Shown: positions 23,750-34,603 of the stretch, one piece after another
Numbering within the stretch: the stretch's first letter is position 1
Layout of the letters: the number at the start of each line of letters is the position of its first letter
DNA from: Bigelowiella natans CCMP2755
Taxonomy: Eukaryota; Cercozoa; Chlorarachniophyceae
Direction of reading: 5' to 3'
DNA: 40,000 bases
NCBI GenBank assembly: GCA_000320545.1
Contig: ADNK01002523.1
Location: forward strand, 1-40,000
The notes under the pieces: generated by a model
Told to the model about the DNA's origin: nothing
Database searches by the model: none
The model's input: only the letters and a program-made list of their open reading frames with translations
Position numbers and translations under genes: made by a program

Positions 23750-25563
23750 CGATTATCGAATTTTGTCCTGCACATTGTTTGAGAGAAGCAAACGCCGGAG
23801 AAGGTTTGGTTTCAGTTATGCTATGCTGCTGGACTGCTTTAGCTGGCCGATTCTTTGGCGTTGTTGTTGTTGTTGATGATGATGATGTTGCACAGATATT
23901 CTTTCTACAACTGCCGACAGCTTTACCGATTCTAGACGCTAAGGAGAAGGAGGTGATGGTATAATATGGAAAATGATGATGATGATGATGATAATGATAA
24001 TGATGATAATGATAATGATGATAATGACAGAGGTGATAAATAGTTGACGTATAGTGCTGTAAGATGTAGCACTTTCTTTATTAGGCCGACGAGACGATAA
24101 AGAAAGAGGAGGGTGCAATAACAGTCAAATCAGAACCTATGGACGGAAGGGTATTATCATCATCATCATCATTAATATCATTCTATATTTTGCAAAGAGG
24201 ACAAGCGACAACTCAACCCCTTTCAAGACATTCTTTCTCTCTCTTCATTGTTATTCGGAAGAGAGGGGGGAAACGATTTGTCGTTCCGGAAATCTTTAAA
24301 ATGCTTACCGATCAAGTTCTCGTTATTGCAACACTCTAAAATGGGGGATCGACCAAATTGTGATTTTCGCCTCGTTATTGTCCACTTGACCACACCACTC
24401 CTACCCATTACTCACGTGTCATGCTAGATATTATGATGCATCGGTATGTTTAACAATCACTGATAGGCTTTTTGCTCACTATCAGTGATGATGAGGGTGA
24501 GTTGGGGATGGATGGTGATAATGATGATGACAATGATAATGATAATGAAGGATTCGCAGTTACGGGAAGACCTGAAGAAGTTTGATGATCGGTCAAAGGT
24601 CGTCATCATCTTCTCCTCCTCCGCTGATTCTCTAGCTGCTATATCATACCTCTACATGATTTACATTTCTTTCAGAAACTTCACCAAGAACAGCTACATG
24701 TCTTCAACGACGAGATAGGTACATGTTTGACTTGTGCACACAAAAATTTGAAAAGACGATCTTCCAAGACCACGAAATGTGTGACATCGAGCAAAATATA
24801 GCATAAATGTATTCTAAAATATTTTGTTTGAAGCTTTCTTCTGTAACTTCGAATCGCCGTCGCATTATTTTCACCACCAGAAATGTTATTTTTCGCAGAT
24901 GATGACATTCGGGCCCTCCCAGAACAGGCTGTCGGAATGCTTCAAATACGTACGACAAGATGATTTTCTTAACCAGGCCTTGTTGCGTTCTAGTGATGCT
25001 CTCTCACATGATGATGGCACGCTCATTTTGTTCTTTGTTTCTCAGATAAATCTGGGAAAGTTCGGTTGAAGCTTGGCGATGTTTCATTGCTGGTGAAGTA
25101 GTTGAATACGAAAAAGGATGGCTGTTGATCATACACTACCAGTGATGTATCTTCATCATATTCTTCTTCGTCTACAATTCAGGTTACGGAGGGCGCCCAA
25201 CCTGCATTCCACCAGAGCATCTTCTCCCTGGTGTGGCAAAGAAAGAAGAAAAGAAAGAAGAAGAGGAGGAGGGCGGAGAGGATGGAATGGGCGGGACCAC
25301 AAGCAGCAGCACCAAAAATATTGTTTCTTGTTCTTGTTGTTGTTGTTGTTTTTACACAGGACCCGTCCAAAGGAAGGGCCTGTGAGCTTGGAGATGTGGA
25401 GACAAGGTATCATGATGATGAGGAGGAGGAACCATTTCTTTTAAAAGGCCTGCATTTGAGTTTCTCATTATCGAATAATTCCAACTTGTTCATTATAACC
25501 AGGCTTATCTGTAGCTTGGATGTCGATGATTTATTGTCCGGGGTGAATAATTCGAATGCATGA
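22099..25563 (+). CDS. POLR3D: DNA-directed RNA polymerase III subunit RPC4
   Basis: Subunit of Pol III that, with RPC5, forms the TFIIF-like heterodimer used in initiation and termination. Sixteen exons join in frame: 22099–22338, 22456–22605, 22719–22787, 22886–22978, 23067–23159, 23269–23401, 23540–23568, 23896–23952, 24085–24150, 24560–24598, 24676–24718, 24899–24949, 25046–25092, 25183–25230, 25360–25406 and 25503–25563; total 421 residues (human 398). The N-terminal half is basic and low complexity, as in the family, and includes FVPN. The conserved C-terminal part includes IILPFDLP, IFFLQLPTALPILDA, HKSGKVRLKLGDVSLLVTEG and AFHQSIFSL, ending ELGDVETR then LICSLDVDDLLSG. Several exons are under 50 bases. 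The long GT/GAT repeats lie in introns. Confidence 0.93.
23713..23748. repeat. (TG)n microsatellite in RPC4 intron
   Basis: About 17 TG units inside the 23569–23895 intron. GAT-type tracts at 23973–24027 lie in the following intron. Confidence 0.9.
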
Positions 25564-26505
25564 ATATGCATAGCTAGATAGCTAGATAGGCATACACCAC
25601 TGGCTAGCTGGGTCGTGAAGTTTATTTGGTGTGTCAGTCTTATTGTTGCTGCATACGTACGCGTACGCTACGTCGTCAGCTCTATCTAGAGCTCTAGAGC
25701 AAGATGTACTAGCTAGCTAGTCTAGTAGTGTAGGTAATAATGGTCATTCTAGCACTTGATTGTTGCGGCGAGAACTAGAGATACGATGTACATATCTAGC
25801 TAGATGTGATTCATAAGACTGCAATCTAGCAATGCTAGAATGGTTACATTCTAGCATTTCAGCCTTGCAATGCATTATGCATGCAATATGGGTTGCTGAA
25901 CAAGTCAAAAAGTAATAATTAAGCGTGACTCACGCATGTTGTACGATTCTTTTCGCATCGATTATGCATGCTAGCATGCATCCATTCTAGCATCACTAGA
26001 TCTAGAGATCATTGTCTGTGTTGCACCTGCAGCTATTTTACTATACATTATCTAGATATGTCTAGATGCACGATGGGGCGAGTACGTCAGCTCTGCGCTA
26101 CACTACTATATAAAACTAGCTAGCTAGTGCATGCAGCATGCGTATGCGAGCAAGTCAGATGTGCCAGCTAGTAGATATGTTAGGTTCTCATGGACAGTCA
26201 AGCTTGTCTCATCTAGTCGTGCGGATGTACAAGCTAGCAAGCACATAGTTACGTTAAGTAAGCTATTAGAAGCCTATTGGTACGTTGTATGCAGGTTACG
26301 ACACCACGAAATATGTAAGCAAGGACGTAACCATAGCTACCAGACAAGAGTTTAGTTGTATTAAGATGAATAAATGGATCTGTGCCGCCCATTTTCGACA
26401 AGACCCGATGAGTGACATATGTTCCAATCACACAGGAGCGCTAACTGTCAGCATCAAATTGAGAAAGCTAGTAGTACATAGTATCAGTAAGAATGAAATA
26501 AGCTC
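25564..26505. other. Convergent spacer, RPC4 and J-domain gene 3' ends
   Basis: Strikingly rich in CTAG and GCATGC words: tandem CTAGCTAG around 25570–25590, 25710–25725 and 26115–26130, and an 18-bp perfect palindrome at 25964–25981. No protein-like exon seen. The 3' ends of both flanking transcripts must fall here. Confidence 0.65.
25964..25981. repeat. 18-bp perfect palindrome containing GCATGCTAGCATGC, copy 2
   Basis: ATGCATGCTAGCATGCAT is self-complementary over all 18 bases and contains the 14-mer found also at 4931 and 34106. Further CTAGC words surround it. Confidence 0.9.
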
Positions 26506-27743
26506 TTATGCCCATCCCATCCTTTCTTTGTAGTCAGCAAACAGTTGGTTTACCACCTGCGCGTATAGAGCGGGAAAACGAAAACACAAGAAAAGAATTG
26601 GATCAATAAGAATCGTTGATCTTAACCCCCCGCCCCTGCCTACTCATACACAGATGGGATAGTACTTTAAATTGCTCCGTGGCCTTGACGTGTTTGTCGA
26701 AGTCGCCCATATTCTTATCAGGATGTATCTTTAAGCATGCCTGGCAGAGAAGAAGAGCACATCGTTGTCATCATCACACACATATTCTATGATAATAGCC
26801 GACGAAAAAGCACAAGCAAGAACATGCCGTTTCCCTCGCCATTTTGATCCAAGAGAAGCCCCACCCCCCCCCCCTCTCTCCTCTCCCTCTCACCAACATT
26901 AGCTACTTCTTGATCGTTTTCTCTCACTACCACCACCTACTACTACTACTACTACTACTACTTCTGCTGGTACCTTACGAAAGGCCTTATTGACAGTTGC
27001 ATATGTACTTCGTCGGTGCACGAACAGTTTATCTCCTCGCGCATACCCGTTCACATGGTTCAGTATTTCCTAGAAAATAAATGCATCAGGAAGGAGAGAT
27101 GTATGTTTAAAAGGAAAGCACGCATCCATTGATTAGGAGCTGGATATTTGCTCGAAATGATCATAAATCTCACCGAGAGAGACTTCCTTCTCGCCCAGCG
27201 TTCAACTTGCTTTGCGATGAGAACACGCTTCTTTTCACGGCGCCTGGCCTCGCGCTCTGAGCGCGCCTTTGCTTCGAGTTTTTCTCTCTCTATACGAATT
27301 CTCTCTAATTCAGCTTTCTTCCTTTCCTCTGCCTTCTTCTCCTGAGAGAGAAGCAAAACAACGACACGACGATGATCACCTTTTTGCGAAATAATTTCCC
27401 AATAATTGCGAACAAGGAACATCAACAACTTTCACTATTTTTGTTATTATCATAATATGTGTGTTCATATTTTTATTACCTCCTCAACGAGTAGCTTCAC
27501 AATGTCCGATTTTTCCGTGCAATGGGGTGGGATGTTGGTGACCCCGAGTCTTGCGAGCTGCACCCTAATTTCTCTGATCGACATACCAGCATATCTGCCG
27601 CTTGAAAGCTCCGAAAAGCTAGGTGGCTTAAAGCTGTAGGCTGCTCTACACCGTGATTTATTCATGTTGCTTCGTTCGCAAAACACCTCAGGGCTTTCGG
27701 GGACTGACTTTGCCCTTTTGATTCGCGTTGTTCTCCTCTTGGC

Positions 27744-27777
<34 letters not shown>

Positions 27778-28496
27778 CCATTGAAACCAGAAGAAGCAGG
27801 AGAGCTGCTGTATTTATTCTGTTGATTTGTCTGCTGCTGCTGCTGCTGCTGCTGATGCTGATGCCGTGGGATAATGTTCTCCTTGTTTACCTCTTCTTCT
27901 TCTTCTTCTTTTGTTGCAGCTGGTTTTGGAGCATGTGACCGTGATCTTCGTTTTGCTCCTTCCCCATTAATACTCTTCTTCTTCTTCTGAGTTGCATGTG
28001 ATGATGTCTCTGAATTCTTTCGAGCTCTTGGACCAAACGCTGCATTTTTGGATTTCGAGCGATTTTGTTGGCCTGTAGTAAATGAAGAAGCAGCAGCACT
28101 CGCTGTTGCACCATCCCCAGACGTCATCGTAGCATCGTTACCAGCGTCACCGCCATTGCTATTTTTCTTCGACGTGTTGTTATTGTAGCTTTTGACTTTT
28201 GCACGGAACATACGAGCAAAGGGACGGGAGACTGGTGGCGCTGCTGGTGCTTCAGGCGGCGCAGCAGCCTCTTTTTGACCAAATACGCCGAAGGAGGAAT
28301 GCTCCTTTGCGTAACTCTTAGCTCTACGCAGGGGAGATGGTTTTGCTTGGGTCTTCTCCTTCTTTTTGTCGTTATTGCTTCTTTGATGATGGTTGGAGTG
28401 ACGACGAGCGAAGATGATTTCGCCATCATCACCAGCTTCTGCAACATCCTCAACTGTTACCTTCGGCTCCTCGAGTTTCTTTTCTTTCATCACTCG

Positions 28497-28531
<35 letters not shown>

Positions 28532-29003
28532 TTGTTGTGGCAGCTATTGTTGGTGACTTTTTCCGGATTCCATCTTCTTCCTTTGCCCTTCTCCGTTTGT
28601 TGTCTTCTTTCGTTGTATTTGAAGCTCCAGAGGCAGCACTAGCATTGCTTGTTGTTTTTTCGTTTCTGCTCTCTTTTCCCCCCTCCGTCGCAAGATGAGT
28701 CTTTTGTTGTTTATGAAGTCCGTTGTTGTTCGATTTATGCTTCTTGCTGATAGTCTTTTTCTTATCTACCGTCTTTGAGCTATTTTTGTTGTTACTATTA
28801 TTGTTAGTATTATTAATATTCTGCTGCCATTTCTTCTTTAAGTCGAGCTCTTGCTTAAGTTTGAGCCAGTGCTCTTTCGCCTGTTTCCGGTCTTTTGGTG
28901 CAACAAACTCACTGCGTCGTACTGCTGCTGGGAGGAGTGTTCTTTTCTGATCCCTTCGCATTAAATCTCTACGAGCCTTCTCCTCCATGAAAAACCTTTG
29001 CAT
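26506..29003 (-). CDS. SAP motif and C-terminal J-domain protein (possibly 3' half of a longer gene)
   Basis: Likely Hsp70 co-chaperone with an unusual layout. Exons (minus): 29003–27480, 27341–27174, 27069–26974, 26740–26666 and 26556–26506, giving 637 residues if started at the 29003 ATG. Order: a charged N-terminus (FFMEEKARRDLMRRDQKRT); about 400 residues of basic, Ser/Asn/Gln-rich disorder; a SAP-like helix pair (MSIREIRVQLARLGVTN, TEKSDIVKLLVEE); a charged Glu/Arg/Lys coiled coil; then a J domain with TVNKAFRKACLKIHPDKN holding the HPD tripeptide, ending ATEQFKVVNQLFADYKER. The J domain is at the extreme C-terminus, as in auxilin-type proteins, but no clathrin or PTEN-like part is seen. 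A splice from 29152 to 28995 would join it in frame to the upstream block (total 1021 residues); I lean towards that because only 144 bases separate the two. Confidence 0.82.
27740..27870 (-). repeat. Coding trinucleotide repeats (polyThr, polyGln)
   Basis: In the large exon of the J-domain protein, plus-strand TAG units (about 27746–27777) encode a Thr run, and CTG units (about 27831–27853) encode a Gln run. Another GAT run at about 28499–28529 encodes Ser. All keep the frame. Confidence 0.8.
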
Positions 29004-29147
29004 GGTGTTGGGTGGAGAGGGACAGAGAGAGGGGAGGGCGGGGGGTAAATGAAGAAAATTAAGTTGTTGTGCTCGATTTGCTATTTATGTGCGGCAGTAG
29101 CAACCTCCTCTAATTGCTTTAAGACTTGGAAGATGATTTATCAATAG

Positions 29148-30002
29148 TCACCATCCTACTCCTCCTGGCCATACCCAATGCTCTTTTACGATTCTCGAGA
29201 AAGAATCTGTCGCTCCTCTACTACTACTACTTTGGTGAATATCAAGATACCTTTCCACATTGGAGAGAGGCTGTTGTTTATTGCTTGTCGTGCTGTCGCG
29301 AGTTGCTGCACCGATCCCACTACCAAACGCATAACTTGCTCTTGTATTACATTTACTCTGCTGTGATTTCAAGAATGATTGCTGCTTCTTTCTCTCCTCC
29401 GAGCCACTAGTATCTGTGCTTGTTGGGGGGGCGGACACTTTGACTCTGCCGTCATCACACTGAGGAGGTTCCTTCTCGCCGCTGGACGAAGATGATGCCT
29501 GTTGAAATGAGAAGTAGATGATCAAAAAATATAAAGAAGTACAACAAAAACAAAAACAACAATAACGAATTCGGCCAAATATACGTGAGCCTATTTATCA
29601 CCATTTATTGGAAACAATATTGCTACTGACTCCCAAGAAGCAGAATAGCTTACTACCTCCGTCGATTTTACGCCTCTTTTCATCGATTTCCTCTGTTTCT
29701 GCTGCTGCTGCTGGCTTTGAGCAGTAGCAGCAGCAGTAGCAGCAACACTTGCAGCTGCAGCCTTGTATTGCTTGCTGCTAAATAGAGTTGAAGTCACAGC
29801 AGTAGAACATCGTTATTGGCATTAAGGATACAGAATCTCGGTGAGTCATCAAAAAGTCGTATATATGCTCAAATCGAGAATACCAACTCGGGAACATCGA
29901 TGGTTATTATAGCTCTGCTACAGAGAAAAAACCATCGGCTCACTCTCCAGAGTTTTTAAAGTATGTGCGATTGAAATGGTATGTCTATGTGTATGTGTGC
30001 TC

Positions 30003-30033
<31 letters not shown>

Positions 30034-31316
30034 CGATACAAAATGAAAGAACAACAACGAATATTTTCTGACTCTCCACTGTTACTACTACTACTACTAC
30101 TACTAATACTACTACCACTGTTACTACTACTACTACTACTACTACTACTACCTCGAAACTAAAAACAACATACAATTTAGTCCTATTATTACACCACTAA
30201 CCTTCTTCTTCGAATTGGTCGTGATGGGAGATTCTCTGGCATCTCTGTAGGAGGTCGTGGCCTAAAAAGGAATGTACTACCCCTGCTGCTAGTCTTGGTA
30301 CCTTCTCTCTCTTCTTTCTTTATTTCGCGGTTCAGACTCTCGAGCAATTCCCTCTCCATCAAAACGAATTCCTTCATCCTGGTTGCAATATTCCAAAATA
30401 CGTAACAAAGTTGCAGGTTGGTTATATAAGCACATCGCCATGCTCCAGCTCAAACGATTTCAAAAGATAAAATCTAAAATGGCAAACTGCAAACAGTCAA
30501 GCAACCTCTCAACAATTTCACACTGTTCGTTGTCACGAAACGTATGACCACCTGTTGTTCTGCTTCTTCGCAAGGTCAAGAGTCTTAGAATGGATCTTCT
30601 CACAAAGACCAAGGGCAACTTGGGACTCAGCGCTACATATGGAAACACAATAAATCAATTTGCGTGTGTGTCTGTCTGTGTGTGTGTTTAGGCATTCAAC
30701 ATGAGTTAGGTTTCAATCAATTGATCGATAATAATGGTACCTCTTCGCCCCGGTTGACATTTCCTTTTTCAGAAATCCCATAATTTCTTTATCTTGGCAG
30801 CAGAATAGATCCCTTTGCTCGTCAAGCTCATGCTGTAAAACACAGACAGACGTACCGGATATGTGATACAACTTCTTTGGAATTGAAGGTTTGTGTGGAT
30901 TCAATACCTTCATCTTATCGAGTTGATCCATTGCTTCCTGAAGTATCCTTACAGTCCTTTTTTTAAAAACGATCTTCAATGCAAAGGTTCATTCACACAA
31001 ATGTTAGCGAAATAGCATCCGACCTCTTCGGGGCAGGCCGAGATTGAATCCCCCCAACACGATAATTATAGGTAAAATCAGCACTAGGGGAACGTAATAG
31101 CTTGCTTTTCGTATTGTTGGAATTGTTTTCCTTGTCCGGTCCATCAAATAGTCTGGTAGAGAACCTCCTTCTTCCCCTAGAAGAAGGTTTCCGGGGGGTC
31201 TCGTCAAATGAGGAGGAGCGGTTGATGGACGACGACTTCTTGGAAAACCGTCGAGTTGCACGTTGAAGTGGTTCTCCCTGATTGTGTACTGGGTTGAATC
31301 CGTCCATTCGCGTCAT
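29148..31316 (-). CDS. Coiled-coil and low-complexity protein, unrecognised (own gene or N-terminal half of the J-domain gene)
   Basis: Exons joined in frame (minus): 31316–31024, 30956–30908, 30832–30741, 30632–30552, 30378–30202, 29777–29657 and 29498–29148; 387 residues if it ends at the TGA at 29148. It starts MTRMDGFNPVHNQGEPLQR, with a basic Ser/Arg-rich stretch. A long helical region follows (TVRILQEAMDQLDKMK, HELDEQRDLFCCQDKEIM, ALGLCEKIHSKTLDLAKKQ, EFVLMERELLESLNREIKKE), then a Pro/Arg patch, an Ala/Gln run and a Ser/Thr-rich tail ending near NVERYLDIHQ and IVKEHW. The helices suggest a coiled-coil scaffold or cytoskeletal protein; I recognise no family. If spliced at 29152 it continues into the SAP/J-domain block. 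An in-frame upstream extension past 31316 is possible. Confidence 0.65.
30003..30152. repeat. (TG)n and (TAC)n microsatellites in intron
   Basis: TG run 30003–30029 and TAC runs at about 30083–30152, inside the 29778–30201 intron of the coiled-coil block. Confidence 0.88.
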
Positions 31317-31850
31317 TACGATCTTTGCTCGTCGCCCTCGTATCTGGAAGAACGTACTTCTTAATCCACGATCTGTTATGGGTGGGTGAGGAGTGTTGGT
31401 TTGACGGAATATGAGTCAAGCAGGACCGAATGCTTGCCGGTTTTACCAATCGACATCCCAGAACACAAGTCTCTCCATGCAATTCCTCGGGGTCTTTGCG
31501 TTTTTTGGTAAAATTATGAGTAATCAAAATATTAGTCATAGACTTTCTACTATCCGGTGTTCTATCCTTGGAAAAAGCGAATAGAGTCTTGACGTTGGTG
31601 TAAATCCCCATGAATATATTGGTAATTCTCAAAATATGTATTTATTCGAGATCTGAATTAAAAAACCATCTGTCCGTTGACTTTTCTGAGATCGTATTTG
31701 TTTTTCGGAGTGCTCATGGGAAACAAGTTGCGACAACTAAAAGTTCTTGTCGGACCAATGCGAAAAAGGGGGAAAATAGGATAGTTTCTATAATTTGTTT
31801 GACTGGATATTTCCAGGTTAAAATTTGATCTAAAAGAGAACATTCTACAG

Positions 31851-31889
<39 letters not shown>

Positions 31890-31956
31890 TAATACAACAC
31901 GAGTACGAGTACGCCATCGCTGGCCTACTCGTACCTTCCTTCGAGGCCATTGAGTG
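31317..31956. promoter_or_regulatory. Divergent spacer between coiled-coil gene and AlgH-domain gene
   Basis: 640 bases between opposite start codons. A 142-codon minus-strand ORF (31204–31632) overlaps it, but in a different frame from the coding exon, and shows no recognisable domain. A CA microsatellite lies at 31852–31884, about 70 bases before the AlgH start. No core promoter assigned. Confidence 0.5.
31852..31884. repeat. (CA)n microsatellite upstream of AlgH-domain gene
   Basis: About 16 CA units between divergent genes, 72 bases before the ATG at 31957. It is the last long simple repeat in the window apart from a CA/CG tract at 33233–33260. Confidence 0.92.
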
Positions 31957-33844
31957 ATGCAGCGTCGAATACCTTCACACCATATGCTTGCTCGCTGGAA
32001 AATCTTCGTTCTTACCCTTGTCATCCTCTGCATCAACCTGGCGACTCTATTCACCAAAAATCAGCGAAGTACTCAAAACGAAAGGCCTCTCGAGGTTGGG
32101 CTGATGAGGTACGAGTATTACATATCGACGACGGAGAGTTGATTGCAGTGTAATTATCATTCTGGTCGAAATCTACCATCTCTTTGGGGTTGAGTATGTT
32201 CATGTCAATACCATAAACAATTCAGGAATTCTTTGAGCAGAAATAGGATAACCATTAGTTACAGGGGGGCAAGTAGTGAGCTTCCAGTTGCTCCCCATCT
32301 GAAGGGAAAGAAGCTCTGTCGAACATATAGTAAAATAGACTTGGATGACTTATGGAAGGTATGTCTGTGTCCACGGGTACCTATTCGAAAACGCACCAAT
32401 TTTCTGAAAACGGTTGCTTTTGTTGCATGCTTTTCAGCGAGCACCTCCTGAATGGAAGCAACTGCCAGCTCATGTCAGAGCTGAGCTAGAAAACAATTTA
32501 CGAGGTCAAATAGTTTGAAATATCAAATTAAACCTCGGATTTAGCATCATTAACCTATTTGCTCAGATCCTCAAGGATACAGAGATAGGATTGATATGGT
32601 GAATCGTGTTATTCGAAGGCGGTTCATTAAGAATGCGACTGCTCTTCGTAAAGGTTGAAGGCACGAAAGTTTCATGAATATTGAAATCTAAATGATGGTA
32701 TCTTTGGTTAGGAAATCTTCTTATGTGCCGCATTCGAATGGACAAGAAAAAGGTGGCGATTCTCTCATTTGAAGTATGATTCAAAGCATGGGGTATCTTA
32801 CCTTATTGTCCTGTTTCAAAAGCGCAATGTAGACGACATAGGCCCGTTTGGAAGGGCCGCTATTGTTGATGGAATCGAGACTACTCATCCACAAGTAACA
32901 TCCAAATAATCCAATATACCATTGAGCTAAAGCATAGTTAAAATTCGAAATGTTCCTTGTTAGTATTTCACAGAAGCTATGATTCTCCTCGTGCAACACA
33001 ACGAGCAGGGCTCTATTGGTCTCATTCTAAATAGGGTACTTTACTTTCGATCTTGTAATTCTACTTATCAATCAACATGCTTTTGATTTAGTTCTCACAA
33101 TTTAAATTGGGAGAAGTGACGAAGGGGGAGACGTTGTCTCAATTCTCTCAGTCAAGACTGTTCCTCGGGGGGGACACGGCGAATGGCGCATTGACAGTGC
33201 TTCATGATATCGAAAATGTATGATGAACGAATACACACACACACACACACGCGCGCGCGCACAAAACTATAATATTATTTACAAAGACAAATCACAGATT
33301 CCGGGAGCTGTAGAAATTAGACCCGGCATAAATCTTGGGTACGACGAACAGCAATAAATTTAATTTATACTGTTACCGAAATTCTGAAAATGTGTGTACA
33401 CAGCGGTGATGCTGAAGGGATTCAGCAGGCAGTTCTGCAGCAGCGTGCAAATGTGTCGGATTTCAAGTGGATAATGAACCAATGTGGATGGCCTTCAGGA
33501 CAAGTAATACTAACAAATCGAAATGGAGGCGTCATCTTTAGTCTCAATTCATGTGTTCTTTTCCAAAGCTTGAGAAGGAAATTGAGGAAGGCGTTTGGTA
33601 CAATCTGGATGCGTCAAATGACGTGATAATGTGCCGAGGAAATTTTTCAGATGTGAAGCCTATCGCCACTGGTCCTTTCGATCATCACGAAAAGCTTTGG
33701 AATAAGGTATAAATTAATGTTTGCTCTTGTTTATTCCACGTATGACATGTTTCATTATAGATTGAAGTGGAGCTCTTAGTCGAGCTTCAGCGACGAAAGC
33801 AGCAAAACTCTTCATCCAGTCCCAATTCTACGTCTCCATTTTAA
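31957..33844 (+). CDS. Membrane-anchored AlgH (UPF0301/DUF179) domain protein
   Basis: The AlgH family is widespread in bacteria and photosynthetic eukaryotes; its biochemical function is not settled. Twelve exons: 31957–32108, 32226–32358, 32438–32504, 32567–32653, 32712–32773, 32823–32894, 32964–33035, 33092–33217, 33298–33338, 33404–33503, 33569–33706 and 33761–33844; exactly 377 residues. A TGA directly precedes the ATG in frame, fixing the start. One transmembrane helix lies near residues 14–34 (WKIFVLTLVILCINLATLF) after a short basic N-terminus, so it could be a signal anchor. A charged linker (DLDDLWKRAPPEWKQLPAHV) leads to the AlgH domain, from about residue 165 to 340: AMILLVQHNEQGSIGLILNR, SRLFLGGDTANGALTVLH, VEIRPGINLGG, WIMNQCGWPSGQLEKEIEEG. 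The C-terminus is polar. Introns are short and mostly free of simple repeats. Confidence 0.92.
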
Positions 33845-34603
33845 ATGCTTATTATGCAAAGATAGCAACTGAATAGTCAGAACGTTGGCACGCTTCAGAA
33901 CGTTATATCATCAATGAACCTAGATTATTGAATTTGAAATAAAATCGGACATCGAACCTAACAAGCTAAGAATGTATCTCTACATCTCAGATCTAGACTT
34001 CCCCCTAATATTTCATGATGGTTCAAAAAACAAGTCATCCATGGTGACCTGACCTAGCATCGCAACATCTGATGTACCTAGATGCGCGTACATTGGTATA
34101 CAATGGCATGCTAGCATGCTAGCATGGTTAATAATGACAGTACGCTTTGCGCAAGAAGCGATGCACTAAGTAGCTCAGCCTTGACAAACAAGACAAACTG
34201 CTACTGTCATTGCAGTATTTTTTTGCCGTATGTAGCCCCTCTAGTACCTCGCTACACATTCATTTGACTACATGTGGCATCGAATTTACAACTTCATTTC
34301 AATCTCCATGCCCGTACGGTACTAGGATACCCCTGTCTAACTGTACATCGCGAGTACGTGTACGGTCTCTAGTCATCATTCGATCGATGTTTCATTTCAC
34401 AATGTTCTAGTATTGTAGAACACCACGTGTGCATCGGTGAACGTCAGATGCAACAAATCACGCCAAACGTTATGAAAATGGTGATCATTACGGGCAGGGT
34501 AAATGACATGAGTACATGCTCGAGCGCCGCAATAAACACACTATGCCACATAAATTCACAGAGTTGAGAAGAACATTGAAAGTTTTTCATTAGACCGTTA
34601 CTT
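33845..34603. other. Convergent spacer, AlgH-domain and Sec14-like gene 3' ends
   Basis: No protein-like exon. It holds the 14-bp palindrome at 34106–34119 within a longer GCATGCTAGCATGCTAGCATG array, flanked by the inverted pair CATTG/CAATG at 34091–34105. An AATAAA at about 33939 lies 95 bases after the AlgH stop and could be its polyadenylation signal. Confidence 0.6.
34106..34119. repeat. 14-bp palindrome GCATGCTAGCATGC, copy 3
   Basis: Third exact copy, here extended by a further CTAGCATG unit. It sits in the middle of a convergent spacer. Confidence 0.9.

Noticed and set aside
25231-25359. Lys/Glu-rich reading between RPC4 exons
   Set aside because: Either frame breaks the conserved RPC4 C-terminus; treating it as an intron gives the family's ending and total length.
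31204-31632. 142-codon minus-strand ORF in the divergent spacer
   Set aside because: It overlaps the coiled-coil gene's first exon in another frame and shows no domain; at most a 5' UTR exon.
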